From the NCBI GenBank assembly GCA_025618425.1, contig CM046832.1, forward strand, positions 62,074,108 to 62,138,107: a stretch of DNA of 64,000 nucleotides, given 5' to 3'. The translations under genes were made by a program, and so were the position numbers. The DNA is from Heliocidaris tuberculata (Eukaryota > Echinodermata > Echinoidea > Camarodonta > Echinometridae). The notes below the pieces were generated by a model, which did not search any database, was not told where the DNA came from, and saw only the letters and a list, made by a program, of their open reading frames with translations. This document shows, one piece after another, positions 22,680 to 34,791 of this stretch. Every line of letters begins with the position of its first letter. The stretch's first letter is position 1.

Positions 22680-25600
22680 AAAAGTATGAGATGGCTTATT
22701 TTTTGTTGTTGAGTATAGTATTACTACTAGTAGTTGTGGTTGTAAAGGAAAATTGTGATAGAATTAACATAAATGGCATCACATTTGTGATGTGATGAGT
22801 GATATTATATAGATATTTACACTACAATATTGATACTAGGTAAATGCTCTGTAACTTTGGTATTTCTTTTGGCACATCTCAAAATACGTCCTGATAAAAT
22901 CAAAAGTTTCAATAAAAGTTGGTTGTAGAATACGTGTTGAGATGCTGGTTGTAGAAGAAGCGCGTTGAAAAAAAATAATTTTATTTTCAGATGAAAAGCT
23001 ATCTCTTTAAATTAAAGAAAAAAATTGAAAATCAAACATTATTTTTAAAGTCATGGTAAAGAAACATGATTACAAAAGGCAAAAGGTGGCCCCTCTTCAA
23101 TTCGTATACGTTTCTTTTTAAATAAGTCTCCGTTATAACTGCAGTCCTACGTATATAACTTCTGTCTCTGCATTCAATTCAAAAAGCTTCTGTTTAGAAC
23201 AAAACACATTACAATTATGTTTTATTTCCTTAACATTAGTATGGATGCATGTATCGGTCGAAACACTTTATTTCAATTGACCTCGCGTGTTCGTGTTGAG
23301 TTGAACATCTCTATCATACGACCAGACAGACATTTGGCAGCAAGGCAGATTGGACTCTCTTTCTCTCTATCCATTTCTCTTCATATGTTATGTGTGACAC
23401 TCGTTTGACTTAACTCATTTACCAGTCTCACTACCAAGTACAACACAATATAATTCTTCACCCAGCGTTTGAACCCTCGGTGAAGATTAAGCCCTGCACA
23501 AATGAAGACGTATAATTTAGCCGGCGTCGCGTTGAAATGAGAGGAAAGTGCTCTAGCACTGAACTGGCTTGGAGTCTGGGCAACTCATCAAAGACGAGAG
23601 TGGCATTTCACGGGGCCCCTCTCCACGTGAAGGCAGCCAACAGACACTTGACTTTGAGGTCACATTTATAAGCTATGGTGTCTTAAAGGTAGACTGCCAA
23701 TAGACAATTTTACGGCATCTTGTAAAATGGCGTTCTAAAAAGGGAAAGGTACGTGTTAATAGTTCTTTGACGCACACGCAACCTCTTATTCAAAACCTTT
23801 GACCTTAAGTGGTTAGCATTTTAGGTCACTGTCCTGTAGCGATTGACGTGCATTTCACATTCACTTAAATCTATACTAGTTGTTATGAGATGGAGTAGCT
23901 TCATTACCTATTTTAAGCGTTGTAATGATTTAATGTGGTTCCGGGTAAGACCTTGGAAGCAGTGAGGCGTGCATGTTTTCGTCTTGGAGAAATGCGAATC
24001 AACGTTTATTACCGATATTTTTTTCCACCATCTCCAATTTCCATCCAGTTTAAGCTTTTTCAATCTTTCTATGGAAATTATCACGGTTACACTCAATAAC
24101 AAAGTTGGGGGCGGGCGAAAAGAAGGAACTGGAGAGAAAGTAAGAAAAAGAAAGGGAGAGGAAACAAGAAAAGAAGACGATAGACCCTTCCATTTCCTTT
24201 ACTCACACAAAATCTCTTTCTTTCACATTCCATTTACTTAGTAAGACCGATGCGCCTCACCCCCCCCCCCCCCCGCCACCTCCTCATGACAATAGTGCCC
24301 TCTTAATGGCTATTCCACTGGTTACAGTGTATGTCTGCTAAACTAAAAAATGATCGATAATTTTCTCACTTTTGGTTCTGATTTTTTTTTCTTTGTTCAA
24401 ACACAAATGACTGAACATTCCTATAAATGACAACTACCATGCCTATACCATGTGCGCTATACACGTGACATTAAGTATGTGTTACGATGCATCGTTTTCA
24501 TAGTGAAATAAATAAATAGTTTGATATAATGATCCCTTTCTTCGTTCACATGATGTATCATCATTAATTGCAAGGTATTAATATGTCTTATGACTTAGTT
24601 ACTAAACTGATTCCACATTTATTTGATAATATTTATTATGGCATAAGTTTCGGATTTTAAACAAATATATCGAATAATATCTGCCAAGTGCCTTTCAAAA
24701 CAAGTAGCATCTTCCTTATATCGAAAAAATAATATATGAAGCCTGGGAAGAAGTTGTCCCCAAGGTGATTCGAAACATCAATTTCTGGATTGATTTTTAA
24801 ATGTGTAGAAGATTCAGATAAATATTCTGGAAAAAACTGCTACATTTACATTATCATAAACTGTGCGGTTGTCAGAGTGAATATGTGTTTAATACTACCT
24901 ACCGATGCCCTTTAATCTTTCCATTTCCCCCATATTTTGTTTTCAAATCTAATCACAACAGATTATTAGAATAACAGCTACAGTATCTATCTTTATCCTT
25001 TTAAGTAATCTTTTTCATTTAATATGTAATTTCTAATTAATGCTTTGTCGTCATCGTCTGTAGTAAGCAAGGTACCGTAATTTTTTTTTTCTTTTTCTTT
25101 TTCTTGAAAAAGGGGGTCCTTAGGAGGTAAAAATGTGCAATGCAGTGCGTCGGAAACGGTGATGCCCAGAAGGAAATTTTAGTGTTAGTGCCTAGAAGTA
25201 CCTTTTCTTCCACAATAATTTCCTGCTTGAATCGTCACTGATCCTGACAGGCATTAGTTTATCTACCTGCGTCATAATTCGCAACACATTCGTTACTGAT
25301 TTAGGGGAAAATCGCCAAATTGAACCCAGTCGCGTTTTTTGTTGTCTAGGAAATTGAGTGTACTTGACCTCTAACAATCAACCTGAAAAAGCTCATCAAA
25401 TCGTCATTAGACGCCAGATTTCGGCTGCTTGATATTTCCTATGACAGCTAGAAGACAGCTACTCTTCTTTTTTTTTCTTGGCTAGTAGGTAGACGGTGAC
25501 ATGATTCAAATGTCTACATAGTTGACAGTGTTGTTGATGATTTTGATGTACATAATACACATATATTTCTCTGTTCGCTACCTCGGAAGTCTGTACTCAG

Positions 25601-27597
25601 AAATCGGGATTATCCCATCCAAGAATTGTATTTATTGATTGTTCTATTAATGTAATTATAATAATTGCATTTTTCGTTTTAAGTGAGTACTTTGTACATT
25701 GCTGGATGGTCAGTAGCCACATTACCGGAATTCAAGCAGGTTGACATTAGAATCAAATGAGATGGATGCAACTGCATATTTGGGGGAGTGAAGATTTAAA
25801 CATTGCTTCCTCTTTTTAGATATTAGATTAAGATTATGCATATTTAAGTAGTAGCTAGTAATTCTAGTACATTAGTATGTACATTTTGCTTTGAGATTAT
25901 GATTACATTTCCTTAGCTCCTCTATACCGCAATATCTAGGTGGCTATTGCGAACTTACTTTTGAAATGAGATATTTTATTCTTAACCCTTTCAGGACAGG
26001 AATTATTTCAGGGCTAAATTGATCACATTTTGTTCTTCATATTGGCAACAATAATATTTTTCTTTTAGTGCTACACGGTTCTAACAAAATGTAATGTCTT
26101 TGAAAACAATATGCATCATTAGAAACTTAGTCGAAAGTTGAAAAAAATTGCCAATTTTGATAAAAACAGTGATTTTGAACCTCTCACTGTGTTGCCAATT
26201 TCAGGATTTTAAAGTTTATTCTCCTTTTTAAAATTCCAGGGGTCAAACGCAAAATCGTCATGTAACAAAAATGGACATAGTGTGTGCAGAAATTTTTTCT
26301 TTTTCTGCTCATGTATCTGGTATATTTTTCAGGGCTCTGAATCAAAAGTTATTGAGCCAAACCACAAAATGTGGTCAATTGTCTTGAAAGGGTTAAACAG
26401 TGGATACACCATGTACACGGAAAGGGGTTTTCCACTTTTTCCTCTCACCTTAAACAGAGCTACTTTTTTGCTATTTGTTTTTATTTCACTATTCTGTCTT
26501 CGTGAAAGAAGAATTATGGCCATATTTAGACGTTTGTTGAAATTTATAGCAATGGCAACTGGCATGTCAGGTGTACTTCATACACCTTCCATCTGGTCGA
26601 AAACTAGTTCACATTCTAGAATTAACTTTCACTTTCGCCTTCAATACGGGTGATGGTTTTTGCATATTCTCCTTCATTTCAAATTACATTCTATCCATGC
26701 CCCGATTACCTGACAAGAAGACAAAGACAAAATTGGCACTGCGAATACGATTATATTCATGCGAGCATAGAGAGCACATTGAGATTTAAAAGTTTCTCTA
26801 GAAAGATTGTACATATTTTACCCGCTCACTCCCTCCCCCTTCTACCCCCGTCCCATACCCAAATGCAAATCACATATCTCTTTGTTTAATTTTCTCTTAT
26901 CCTTCTTGTTCGCCTTGTTTGCTTTTTTTTATTCAAGGCGTATCCAGACAACATTAATTCAGAATTTGTTCGGGGTTTTTTTATGACAGGAGTATTCCAA
27001 CTAGCTCGTGTATTCATATTTTTGTTTTCAAAGTATTGATATGAAGAATGACTTATTTAACGTAATGAAACATACCCCTACCATATTTACTACATCCATT
27101 ATGTAATGAAGACCAATGTCAATAATGCTGTCATTATTATATCTTTCTTAATCTTTTATTATTGTATCAACTTTGTCATTACTATATCTTATAGAAAATT
27201 GTATTATTGTTATTATCATTATTATTATTATTATCAAGTATTGTTATCATCATCATCATCACCACCATCATTATCATCATCATTATTATTATTATCAAGT
27301 ATTGTTATCATCATGATCATCACCACCATCATTATCATCATCATCATTATTAACAGAATTATTATTGTTATCGTTATTATCATTATGATCTCTTTATGCT
27401 TATCACTAATTGTTACTATTTATTTATTTATTCTGTGTTCTTTATACAGGGTAGTCTCTTCAGTACATAAAAACTATGATTGTCATTATCATTGTCTTGT
27501 AATTTCCACTGCGTTCTTCCCTCCTTTATCCATTTTCATCTTCTCTTATTTCTGTCCCTTTCTATTTTGTCTCTCTTTATTTTCTCTTTCTTATATG

Positions 27598-27653
<56 letters not shown>

Positions 27654-29593
27654 TTCCCACCCCTTACACTATCTCTTTCCAACTCTATCTACTGTCGTTG
27701 TCATTCTCTCTCGTTTCCACTCTCTTCCGCGCTTTCTCGATCCGGCCATCATTTCGTTTTTTGGGAGAGAGATCTCGAAAATTATTTTCTCATTATCTCT
27801 TTGATTGAAAGAGCACATGGAGTGAAATGAACAATCGCACCGAAGTATGATGTGCATGTTAATGATACACGTTGTTCGTTCCCCCAAGGTCATCCATTTC
27901 TATTTTCAGTACAACTGATTTGTTCTGGTTTTTAGCAGGCTGACGTAGGCCCAGAGTTGCAATGGAGAAGAGAAAATATTTTACCGTATTTCACGTGCAA
28001 ATTCTGTCCTAGATAGCTGTATATGGGTGTTCGTTGCATTTGCCAGAACAAAGAAACGCATTCGTCAGATTTATTCTATTCTTATTTGATCAATCACAAC
28101 TTTACATTATAAATTCACAGTTCCAGTATGAAATGGAAGATTGTATCTTCAAGGAAAATATAACTATAACAATTTCATGTAGAAATAACATATTAAACAA
28201 CGGAAATGTAGAATTAATGTTGATCAAGCGGCATCCATTATCTTCGCATTCCCCTGTAAAGTCCTGTGACAAAATTATGTTAAAAGGATAATAGCTTTAC
28301 CCCTAAAACTTGCCCGTATCTCTCACCCTCTCACTCACATCTTTATCATCTTACTTTTCATGCCTTTATTTAAACCTAAATCCACCTTAAATTGTTATTG
28401 CTTTATAGCGTCCTTCTTTAGAAACATGCCGAAATTATATTAATGATTTATAATAATGATCACCCTGTCTCATTGCCTTGGTTTTTGGTTTGGAAGATTT
28501 GGGTCGAATCGGGGAGAAGACTGTCATACTGGGAATGATTAATGGAATAATTTACGCATCACAGTTTAAACTCACACTCATCATTCACCGAGTCTCTTTG
28601 AAGACGGGAACGAGCCGCCAGTAGGGCGAACCCGTGAGTAAACGAAAGGTGGACTTGGGGTAATGGGGTGACGAGATATCCATCACTGCCTAGGGGAATG
28701 TATGCCCATGTTTTGATTCATCTATGTCCGCCATGCCTCCTTTACCTTTGACGCCAACATGTTTTTGTTTGTTTGTTCGTTTTGTTTCTAGTTTATCCTT
28801 CTTCAATATTTTGACGATGACCATTTTGGCCTAGTTTGAGCAAGTTCTAAGTTACCAGATTTCCTGGTTTAACAACAAAAAAAAACCAAAAAAAAAAACA
28901 GACAAACAAATCTCCATTTTAGTATACTATTATATCATTGTTTCACTTTACTTCTTTAAAGCATTTGTAAGACGTGTCACTTTAACCTTCGACATCAACA
29001 TTATTCTTTCTCCTTTAATCCATCTTAAATTCTTTGACGTTGGCCTCAGTAAATTTGAGTTATTTTTTTGTTTAATCCAATATAAAATTATATATCCAAT
29101 AAAATTATCTTAGTACGATCCCGCATTTATTGGCATTACTAAAGCTATCATGTGTACTATTATGAACAACTATGATATATTTCATATAGTCGTGATATCC
29201 ATGCGTAATTATTTTTATTGTTCTAGACTGGAACATGAAGTCCGTCCCAATCTTTATAATTATGCTCAAACTCAAATATTTTTTAACGCTTGCGTAACAA
29301 AGTTGATTCTAGAACGAATTCCAAGATAGTAACTACGATTGAAAATTTATAATACTATTTAAAGTCCCAACTTCAACCCTGTGCCAAACATATATACCTA
29401 ACCCTAACCATATATCTTTGACGACATAGAGCATCAAACATCTGAGCATGTGTCGGATCAGTACTATTTAGTGTGTAACTTACATCATCACATGACGAAG
29501 TTTTCAATATTGATTCCATTGTTAACAGAGATGGTGTTAGACAACATACAATGTACCATCAAATATATATATATATATATATATATTATGATG

Positions 29594-29654
<61 letters not shown>

Positions 29655-32600
29655 TAATAATGATAATAAATGAATGAATAAATATTTTTTTCAGTTTTAT
29701 TTCAACAGGATGGTCTCATTTCAAGTCCATTTCTGGACCTGCTCTTCCAGAGAGCCCTACATTCACATAAAAAGTACAAACATCACTAAAAAAACAGAAC
29801 ATATATACAAATATAAAACAAAATAAACATACAAGTGAATCAACTCAAAATCCACTCTTAAAATTCGTAGAAAGAGGGAACACAATTATTATATTTAAAA
29901 AACTCACATTACAATAAAAAAAAAAAAAAAAAGGAATGTATGGTATATATACTGAATGAACATAAAAATTGGAAAACAACAATATAAACTAAAAAAATAT
30001 AAACTAATAAATAAATAGATAAATAATAACATTAAAATACAAAGAGGAAAAATAAATTCTGTAGACTATAATATGGTTAAATGTCAGCTGGACTGATAAA
30101 AGATATATATCAATTGTTGAGAGTTACATTTTTTTCCAGTACTGTGAAATGCGAATTGTGAAGTACTCCTAATTTTATAAAGTTCTTCCTTTTCATAAAA
30201 GAATCGATTGGATGTATGCCAATAATTGCATTGCTTGTCATCTGCTTATATAAATGTTTAAGCGTTTCTTCCATGGGGTCTGTCCCCAGAGAGCGTATAA
30301 CCTAATAGTTCAATTGGAATAGATCATTATGACAGAGTATCACAATTTGATCAAGCTAGCTGTAAGGACCTTACATCTTCCCTGTAGGAAAGAGATTAAT
30401 TTCGTCAAAAGCTGCACTGCTTCTAGTTAAAGTTAGTTATAGCGAAATAACTGAATGAATTATAAACAAAGAAACAGCTATAAATCAGGAATTTCAATGA
30501 AAAATTATTTTCACATACGGTAATTCAGATTATATGAACTTCAGTGCCTACAAATAGAATGGTCTAGGCCAATCTTTGAAGAAAGTCAGGACAAAAAAAA
30601 TTATATATGAGAGGCTGGAATGACCCGAACCAAACAAAGGTATTATATCAATGCTTTTAAAAGTAAAACGATTACCTCAAAGCTAACAAAGTTGTAATTT
30701 CCTTCTATCTTTCCTCTAAATTCTTTTATCTCAAGTACACAATCAACCTCTTTATCATTCATTTTCAACGGCTGGGGGCATAACAGGCTATGTTTACACT
30801 TCAGCCTCAATGTTGACATGAACTACACTTCTGAACGCAGAATTATTATGTTCATTTCTGTTTTGCATATAATTTTGAATATCAATGATGTGTATTGCAC
30901 AGGAATTAGATGATTTAAACCTAATTCTACAAATCTAATTGTAATAGACAATTTGATTTAGACTATGTAAGTAAATAGGTGTTATTTTCATCTGACCTCT
31001 GATGAGCAAAATGTGTTAATGTGCAGTTGTTGTTTTTTTAAGTCATATTATTACTATATCAGTGTGATTCAAGATGTTGTTGTATTTATACAGCAAAATT
31101 AAAACAAATGATTTACCACGACAGTGGGTAGTATCGATAAAATTAGTAAAGGCCTGGCATATGTTTTTTGTAATCTTTTGCTTCCAGCCTCAAAAAAGTC
31201 AACGTAGAATTAATGGGCCAAATAAACAAAACAGGCATTTGCTTGGGTTACAAGTAAAAGGTTATCAAGTAAATGGAATAGCTAGGTCTCTTTCTATGTC
31301 AGGCATGTGGATTTGTAGATGGTGTTGTTTGAGAGATTACAATAGGGTTATACACTCCAAGATCAGCTTAAACTGTGTTGAGGGAAATATCACAAAATAT
31401 CACAATTTGTGCGCCGAAGCATAAGCTTAGTCAAAAGTTTTTCTCTCCCTGCTCACTCTCACAAGTGGCGGCTGGGAGAGATTTCACTTTACTGCTGTTA
31501 AATCTGGCATTATAAGCTTTATGCCTGATCAAATTGATGTTGTTGTTTTTTCTGTAATTGAAGAGAAATATCAGCTATTTATTAGCTTTAAAAAAGATAG
31601 TGAGGAAAATGCAATATGCAAAAATACAACCTTTATAATCTTCATCATGTCCATGCAAGTAAAAGCGTAAGCTAGTAGGAGAGGAGCTTGCAAAATACCA
31701 AGTAAGAGGTTCATGATGAAAGAAAATTCCTCCTTTTCAAATAGACATTTACTAATCTGGCAAGCTTTTGTGTACAAGAACACAACGTAAAATTTGAATA
31801 GGAATGTAAGCTTTCGCTAGTCAGGAACTGTTTACATGATTTTGTTCTCTCGGACCAAATAAGTATTTCAGTCATTAAAGTATTTTATTCGAGCATATAA
31901 ATGCTAAGAAACGCGTGCATTCCCAAGATGCGGAAAATAATATCTTTTTAACAATTTCATTTCGTAATAATCCTTATTGTATTTTGTTTTGTTTTATTTA
32001 CAGACTAAGATATCATACTTAAACGTGGTCTCCAATAAGAAAGAGTAAAAATTGATAATGCATAGGTGCTACCTATGACACTCAATAATTTGTAACGTTA
32101 TACATATTTAATATCCTTGACATCACTTTCCGCAACAAAATGCGGTGCGGATCGTAAATCCACGCACCACTAACTGGTCTATTGTATGCCGGTAAATTAA
32201 GCTGTAAAAGGGGGCACACCTAATTTTTAAAGTGCTATAAGCATAAATCATGTCATTTGTAATACTACATGAAGCCGGAATAAATACTTATTATTACATT
32301 ATTGCCATCAAACGTTACAAGATGTGGATTTCTATCCTTCTTTGGTGAATGCTTTCGACTATATACACTTTTCTTGTCAAATTCAAGCGGAAAACATGAA
32401 ATATTTTCACACCAATAATGAGGAGTTTGGTTTCATCTTTTCAAAGGTATACTGTTTTAAGGATAAATACATGTATATAAATGTTGTGGTACATCCACTT
32501 ATTTTCGAACTATTTTAATTAATCCATTCATTGATTTTTGTCCTTCTAAGCAGAAAATATGATTTTCCTTGAATCTTATTTTTGCAACCTACATACATAT

Positions 32601-33837
32601 ACATGAAATAACGTGTTTACTTTGAATTGGTTCTTAAACAATGTTTAATTTTTTTTTTTACATTTGACATGATCATAAGCATAAGGTGTTTGGACTATCT
32701 CAAACCCGTTTTGAAATAGACTGTGCGTATAGTATTATGGCTGAAAGTGCGTAGATGAATAACTAAATCAACATCAAACAGGGTTTCGGTTAACATTGAA
32801 TACAAATATTTTCACAAATTATTTTAGAAATGATAAATGAACTGTAAATTTATCTTTGAGTTGTGATATGTAAAAGTTTGAACCTATATTTTGGATTATT
32901 GGTTATTGTGCTTACGTGGTGTGAATGCATGGTAGTTATAGTATATCTGCTGTTTATTTTTTATTTTTTCTCACGAATAATTGTTACGGTACTTTACAGG
33001 CTGCTGAATGGAATGGTTTCAGATTCCCGAAACAATTTCTATAGGTCGTAGTCCCCTCTACCATTTGTAATAACAATAAAATACTAAGAATGATTCATGA
33101 TGATATTTACAAGATATTGACGTATGGACGGTTAGATTATACAGTAAGGTTTTAATGGTTTTTAATAGTTATCAGAACATCAACCATGCAATTATTCATT
33201 AAATATTCATAAATGCATCATCTATAGAAGGAAAACAATATAGAATATGTGAGTATGATATGATTTCATGAGGGGATAGCGATAGAAGTAATAGAGCATT
33301 ACTGTGAATAATTGAACTTTAATCAAGTCCAGATATATCCGGCTGAATAACAAATAGGACACATTAAAATATTTATTTTTGTGGTAGATAATTTATATTC
33401 AAAGTAGAATAAAAATTATTCAAGAGATTTTTAATTCAACGTCAATGGAAAGGACTTAAATTATTGAGGCATCCAACTTTCTAACAATCACTTTGTCGAG
33501 CACCTTTTCTAATTTCTTTTCCTTAAATCCCCCCCCCCCCAGAATCATTTAAAAAACAGGGTTAAATTGTTGCACATGTACTAATCACATCAGAAGTGCG
33601 CATTTAGGACTTGCGTTTGATTTTTAAGAGTTGCGATTAAACGCAAGTTTTGTGCAACGGGCCCCTGGTCGATTTGTTTATATCGTAGCAGTGTGGTATT
33701 TTAAAACTTTTACTTTATATTTTATTGTATTATGTAAAACACGGGTTTGCTAAAATAAATGTTGAATGAAACAGGTATAGGTAGAGGCATGCAATCACCC
33801 AATGTGTAGACATCTGTAAAAAAAAAAAAAGAGAAAA

Positions 33838-33869
<32 letters not shown>

Positions 33870-34791
33870 TTTTAAAAAAATAAAAAAGAATATTAAAAAA
33901 CAACAACAAAAACAATATGCAAAACATACCTGTACATAATATAGAAAACTGCCTGACTTACAAGTGATAAACTATAACAATTTAAGTCTATTTTCCAGGA
34001 AGGCTTTATTACATGAAAGAAATAACAATTTCATCGATGTTTCTCTTCTTTTTCTTTCAGTGATCGAGGATAAAAAGAAGCCTTTGCCAGCTGTCTCGCC
34101 TAGCGAGAGTCCACCTAACATCCCCAATGATATCCACGGCGGAGGGCATGGAGGCGGAGGTGGAGCAGGTGGAGCAGGAGGAGCAGGTGGAGCAGGAGGA
34201 GCAGGTGGAGCAGGAGGAGCAGGAGCACCAGGGGTTGGAGTAACAGGAGCCGGGCATGGAACGCAAGGGAGCGCAATGAGCCCAAACCTTAGCAACCACA
34301 GCAATAGCATCAGCCCGAGAGAGAGCGGGAGCTCCGGTTCTATGAACGGGGGAGGTAGCGGGGGAAACGGCGGCAGCAGTCCGAAACGAAATCGCACGGC
34401 TTTTACCAGCGCACAGCTCGTCGAGCTGGAAAAGGAGTTCCATTTCAACCGTTATTTGTGTCGACCTCGGCGGGTAGAAATGGCCAAATCGTTGAATCTC
34501 ACAGAGAGACAAATTAAAATTTGGTTTCAGAATCGACGTATGAAATATAAACGGGATATGAAGGAGACAGAGCGAGCTGAACGCGGAATTAAAGTTTCAG
34601 ACTCTGTACTAGCCCGCCAAGCCGAGCGGGCTGGACATGTCAGCGGTGAGCCGTTTCTCTTCGGCTTTCATCCGGGGAGTTCACACCACTCGGAAAGGAC
34701 ATTTCGTGGGGCGCCAGCCTACTGTCAATTCTCATACTCGTGTACGCAAGAACAATCACTCGAAGCTACGCCGCATCTAACGCACTTGTGA
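19910..34791 (+). CDS. Hox3: Hox3 homeobox gene, two coding exons (join 19910-20357, 34061-34791)
   Basis: Anterior-class Hox transcription factor of paralogy group 3, a nuclear DNA-binding protein. The spliced product is 392 aa. The start at 19910 gives [15 protein letters not shown], matching the MQ...YY opening typical of Hox3 proteins; the frame is open a little further 5' but without an ATG. The hexapeptide IYPWM is at residues 130-134, followed by the ESRQNTRQK stretch typical of group 3. The homeodomain is residues 257-316, with Q50, N51 and helix-3 core [12 protein letters not shown]. Donor g|GTAGGT (20357/20358) and acceptor TTTCTTTCAG|TG (34060/34061) are both phase 1 and restore a GTG (Val) codon. 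The hexapeptide-homeodomain linker is long and contains a GGA/AGG-repeat-coded Gly/Ala tract. The tail after the homeodomain is only about 76 aa, shorter than in vertebrate Hox3 proteins. Assignment is from residues seen; exon joining is inferred from splice consensus and phase. Confidence 0.95.
21934..22052. repeat. Compound (GGA)(GCA)(GTA) triplet tract
   Basis: A run of GGA, then AGC, then AGT units. Poly-Ser/Leu frames over it are artefacts. Confidence 0.9.
22137..22380 (-). mobile_element. Possible LINE 3' tail, minus strand
   Basis: Four TTTGA units (on the minus strand an (ATCAA)n tail) are followed by AT-rich sequence, similar in layout to the tails at 29690 and 50820. No ORF remains. 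Weak. Confidence 0.3.
25982..26396. mobile_element. TTAA-bounded MITE
   Basis: Ends TTAACCCTTTCAGGACAGG (25982) and TGTCTTGAAAGGGTTAA (ending 26396) are inverted copies of about 16 bp bounded by TTAA, the target site of piggyBac- and Kolobok-type transposons. The interior (415 bp overall) is AT-rich and noncoding; it overlaps the start of a 123-aa frame that is therefore not a gene. Confidence 0.65.
27235..27352. repeat. ATC-rich minisatellite, two ~61-bp units
   Basis: CAAGTATTGTTATCATCATS is followed by ATCATCACCACCATCATTAT, repeated twice with one substitution. Confidence 0.8.
27608..27652. repeat. (CT)n microsatellite
   Basis: About 22 CT units inside a longer pyrimidine-rich zone (27530-27730). 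Confidence 0.9.
28470..28760. promoter_or_regulatory. GC-balanced segment in the Hox3 intron
   Basis: Contains AAGACGGGAACGAGCCGCC and GGCGAACCCGTGAGTAAACG, with no repeat signature and no ORF. A candidate intronic enhancer only because of contrast with its surroundings. Confidence 0.2.
29563..29667. repeat. (TA)n then (ATA)n microsatellite
   Basis: About 12 TA units, then about 22 ATA units with ATG interruptions, ending in AATGAATGAATAAAT. Confidence 0.95.
29690..30310 (-). mobile_element. LINE 3' end, minus strand
   Basis: The minus strand has a closing protein segment ([20 protein letters not shown], then [15 protein letters not shown]) ending near 30115. An AT-rich 3' UTR follows, then GGGCTCTCTGGAAGAGCAGG and ACCATCCTGTTGAAATAAA, a tail layout common to CR1/L2-like LINEs of marine invertebrates. 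Upstream it is broken by stops. The clade is not settled. Confidence 0.45.
31074..31430 (+). other. Unrecognised 116-aa open frame in Hox3 intron
   Basis: The frame 31074-31424 begins with an ATG and has ordinary composition (Trp- and Cys-containing), but I see no domain, no splice signals that place it in a transcript, and no conserved motif. Most likely chance or decayed repeat. Confidence 0.15.
33557..33667. mobile_element. Element with CAGGGGCCCGTTGCA terminus
   Basis: The right end TGCAACGGGCCCCTG (33653-33667) is the complement of CAGGGGCCCGTTGCA, a recurrent MITE terminus in invertebrate genomes. The left end CAGGGTTAAATTGTTGCACA (33557) is a weaker match. Inside, ACTTGCGTTT and AAACGCAAGT (33609-33618, 33639-33648) form a perfect 10-bp hairpin. 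Confidence 0.45.
34061..34791 (+). CDS. Hox3: Hox3 coding exon 2 (homeodomain exon)
   Basis: Begins after a pyrimidine-rich acceptor (TTCTCTTCTTTTTCTTTCAG). It encodes [10 protein letters not shown], a low-complexity Gly/Ala region of GGAGGA repeats, a Ser/Asn/Gly region, then the homeodomain at 34381-34560. Group-3 features seen are [27 protein letters not shown] and MKYKRD. It stops at TGA 34789-34791. Long open frames on the opposite strand here are shadows of the GC-rich coding sequence. Confidence 0.95.

Larger units (their letters stand above)
20358..34060 (+). other. Hox3 intron (13.7 kb)
   Basis: Single phase-1 intron. It is mostly AT-rich without credible coding sequence. Noteworthy content: a GGA/GCA/GTA triplet tract (21934-22052), a LINE-like 3' tail near 22137, (TA)n at 22644-22677, a C-run at 24260-24276, a TTAA-bounded MITE (25982-26396), ATC-rich minisatellite (27235-27352), (CT)n at 27608-27652, (TA)n/(ATA)n at 29563-29667, a minus-strand LINE 3' end (29690-30310) and the end of a CAGGGGCCCGTTGCA-type element (33557-33667). 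A GC-balanced stretch at 28470-28760 is not explained by a repeat. Confidence 0.85.

Noticed and set aside
23455..23580. SINE-like boxes (TTCAGTGCTAGAGC and GGGTTCAAACGC on the minus strand)
   Set aside because: Spacing between the boxes is too large for a typical tRNA-like promoter and no SINE body was recognised.
26282..26653. 123-aa open frame
   Set aside because: Begins inside the TTAA-bounded MITE and has no recognisable motif.
27106..27830. 232-aa and 116-aa hydrophobic/Ser-Leu frames resembling membrane proteins
   Set aside because: Derived from ATC/ATT and CT simple repeats.
33972..34512. Two minus-strand frames of 151-158 aa over Hox3 exon 2
   Set aside because: Shadows of the Gly/Ala-rich coding exon; they lack any motif of their own.
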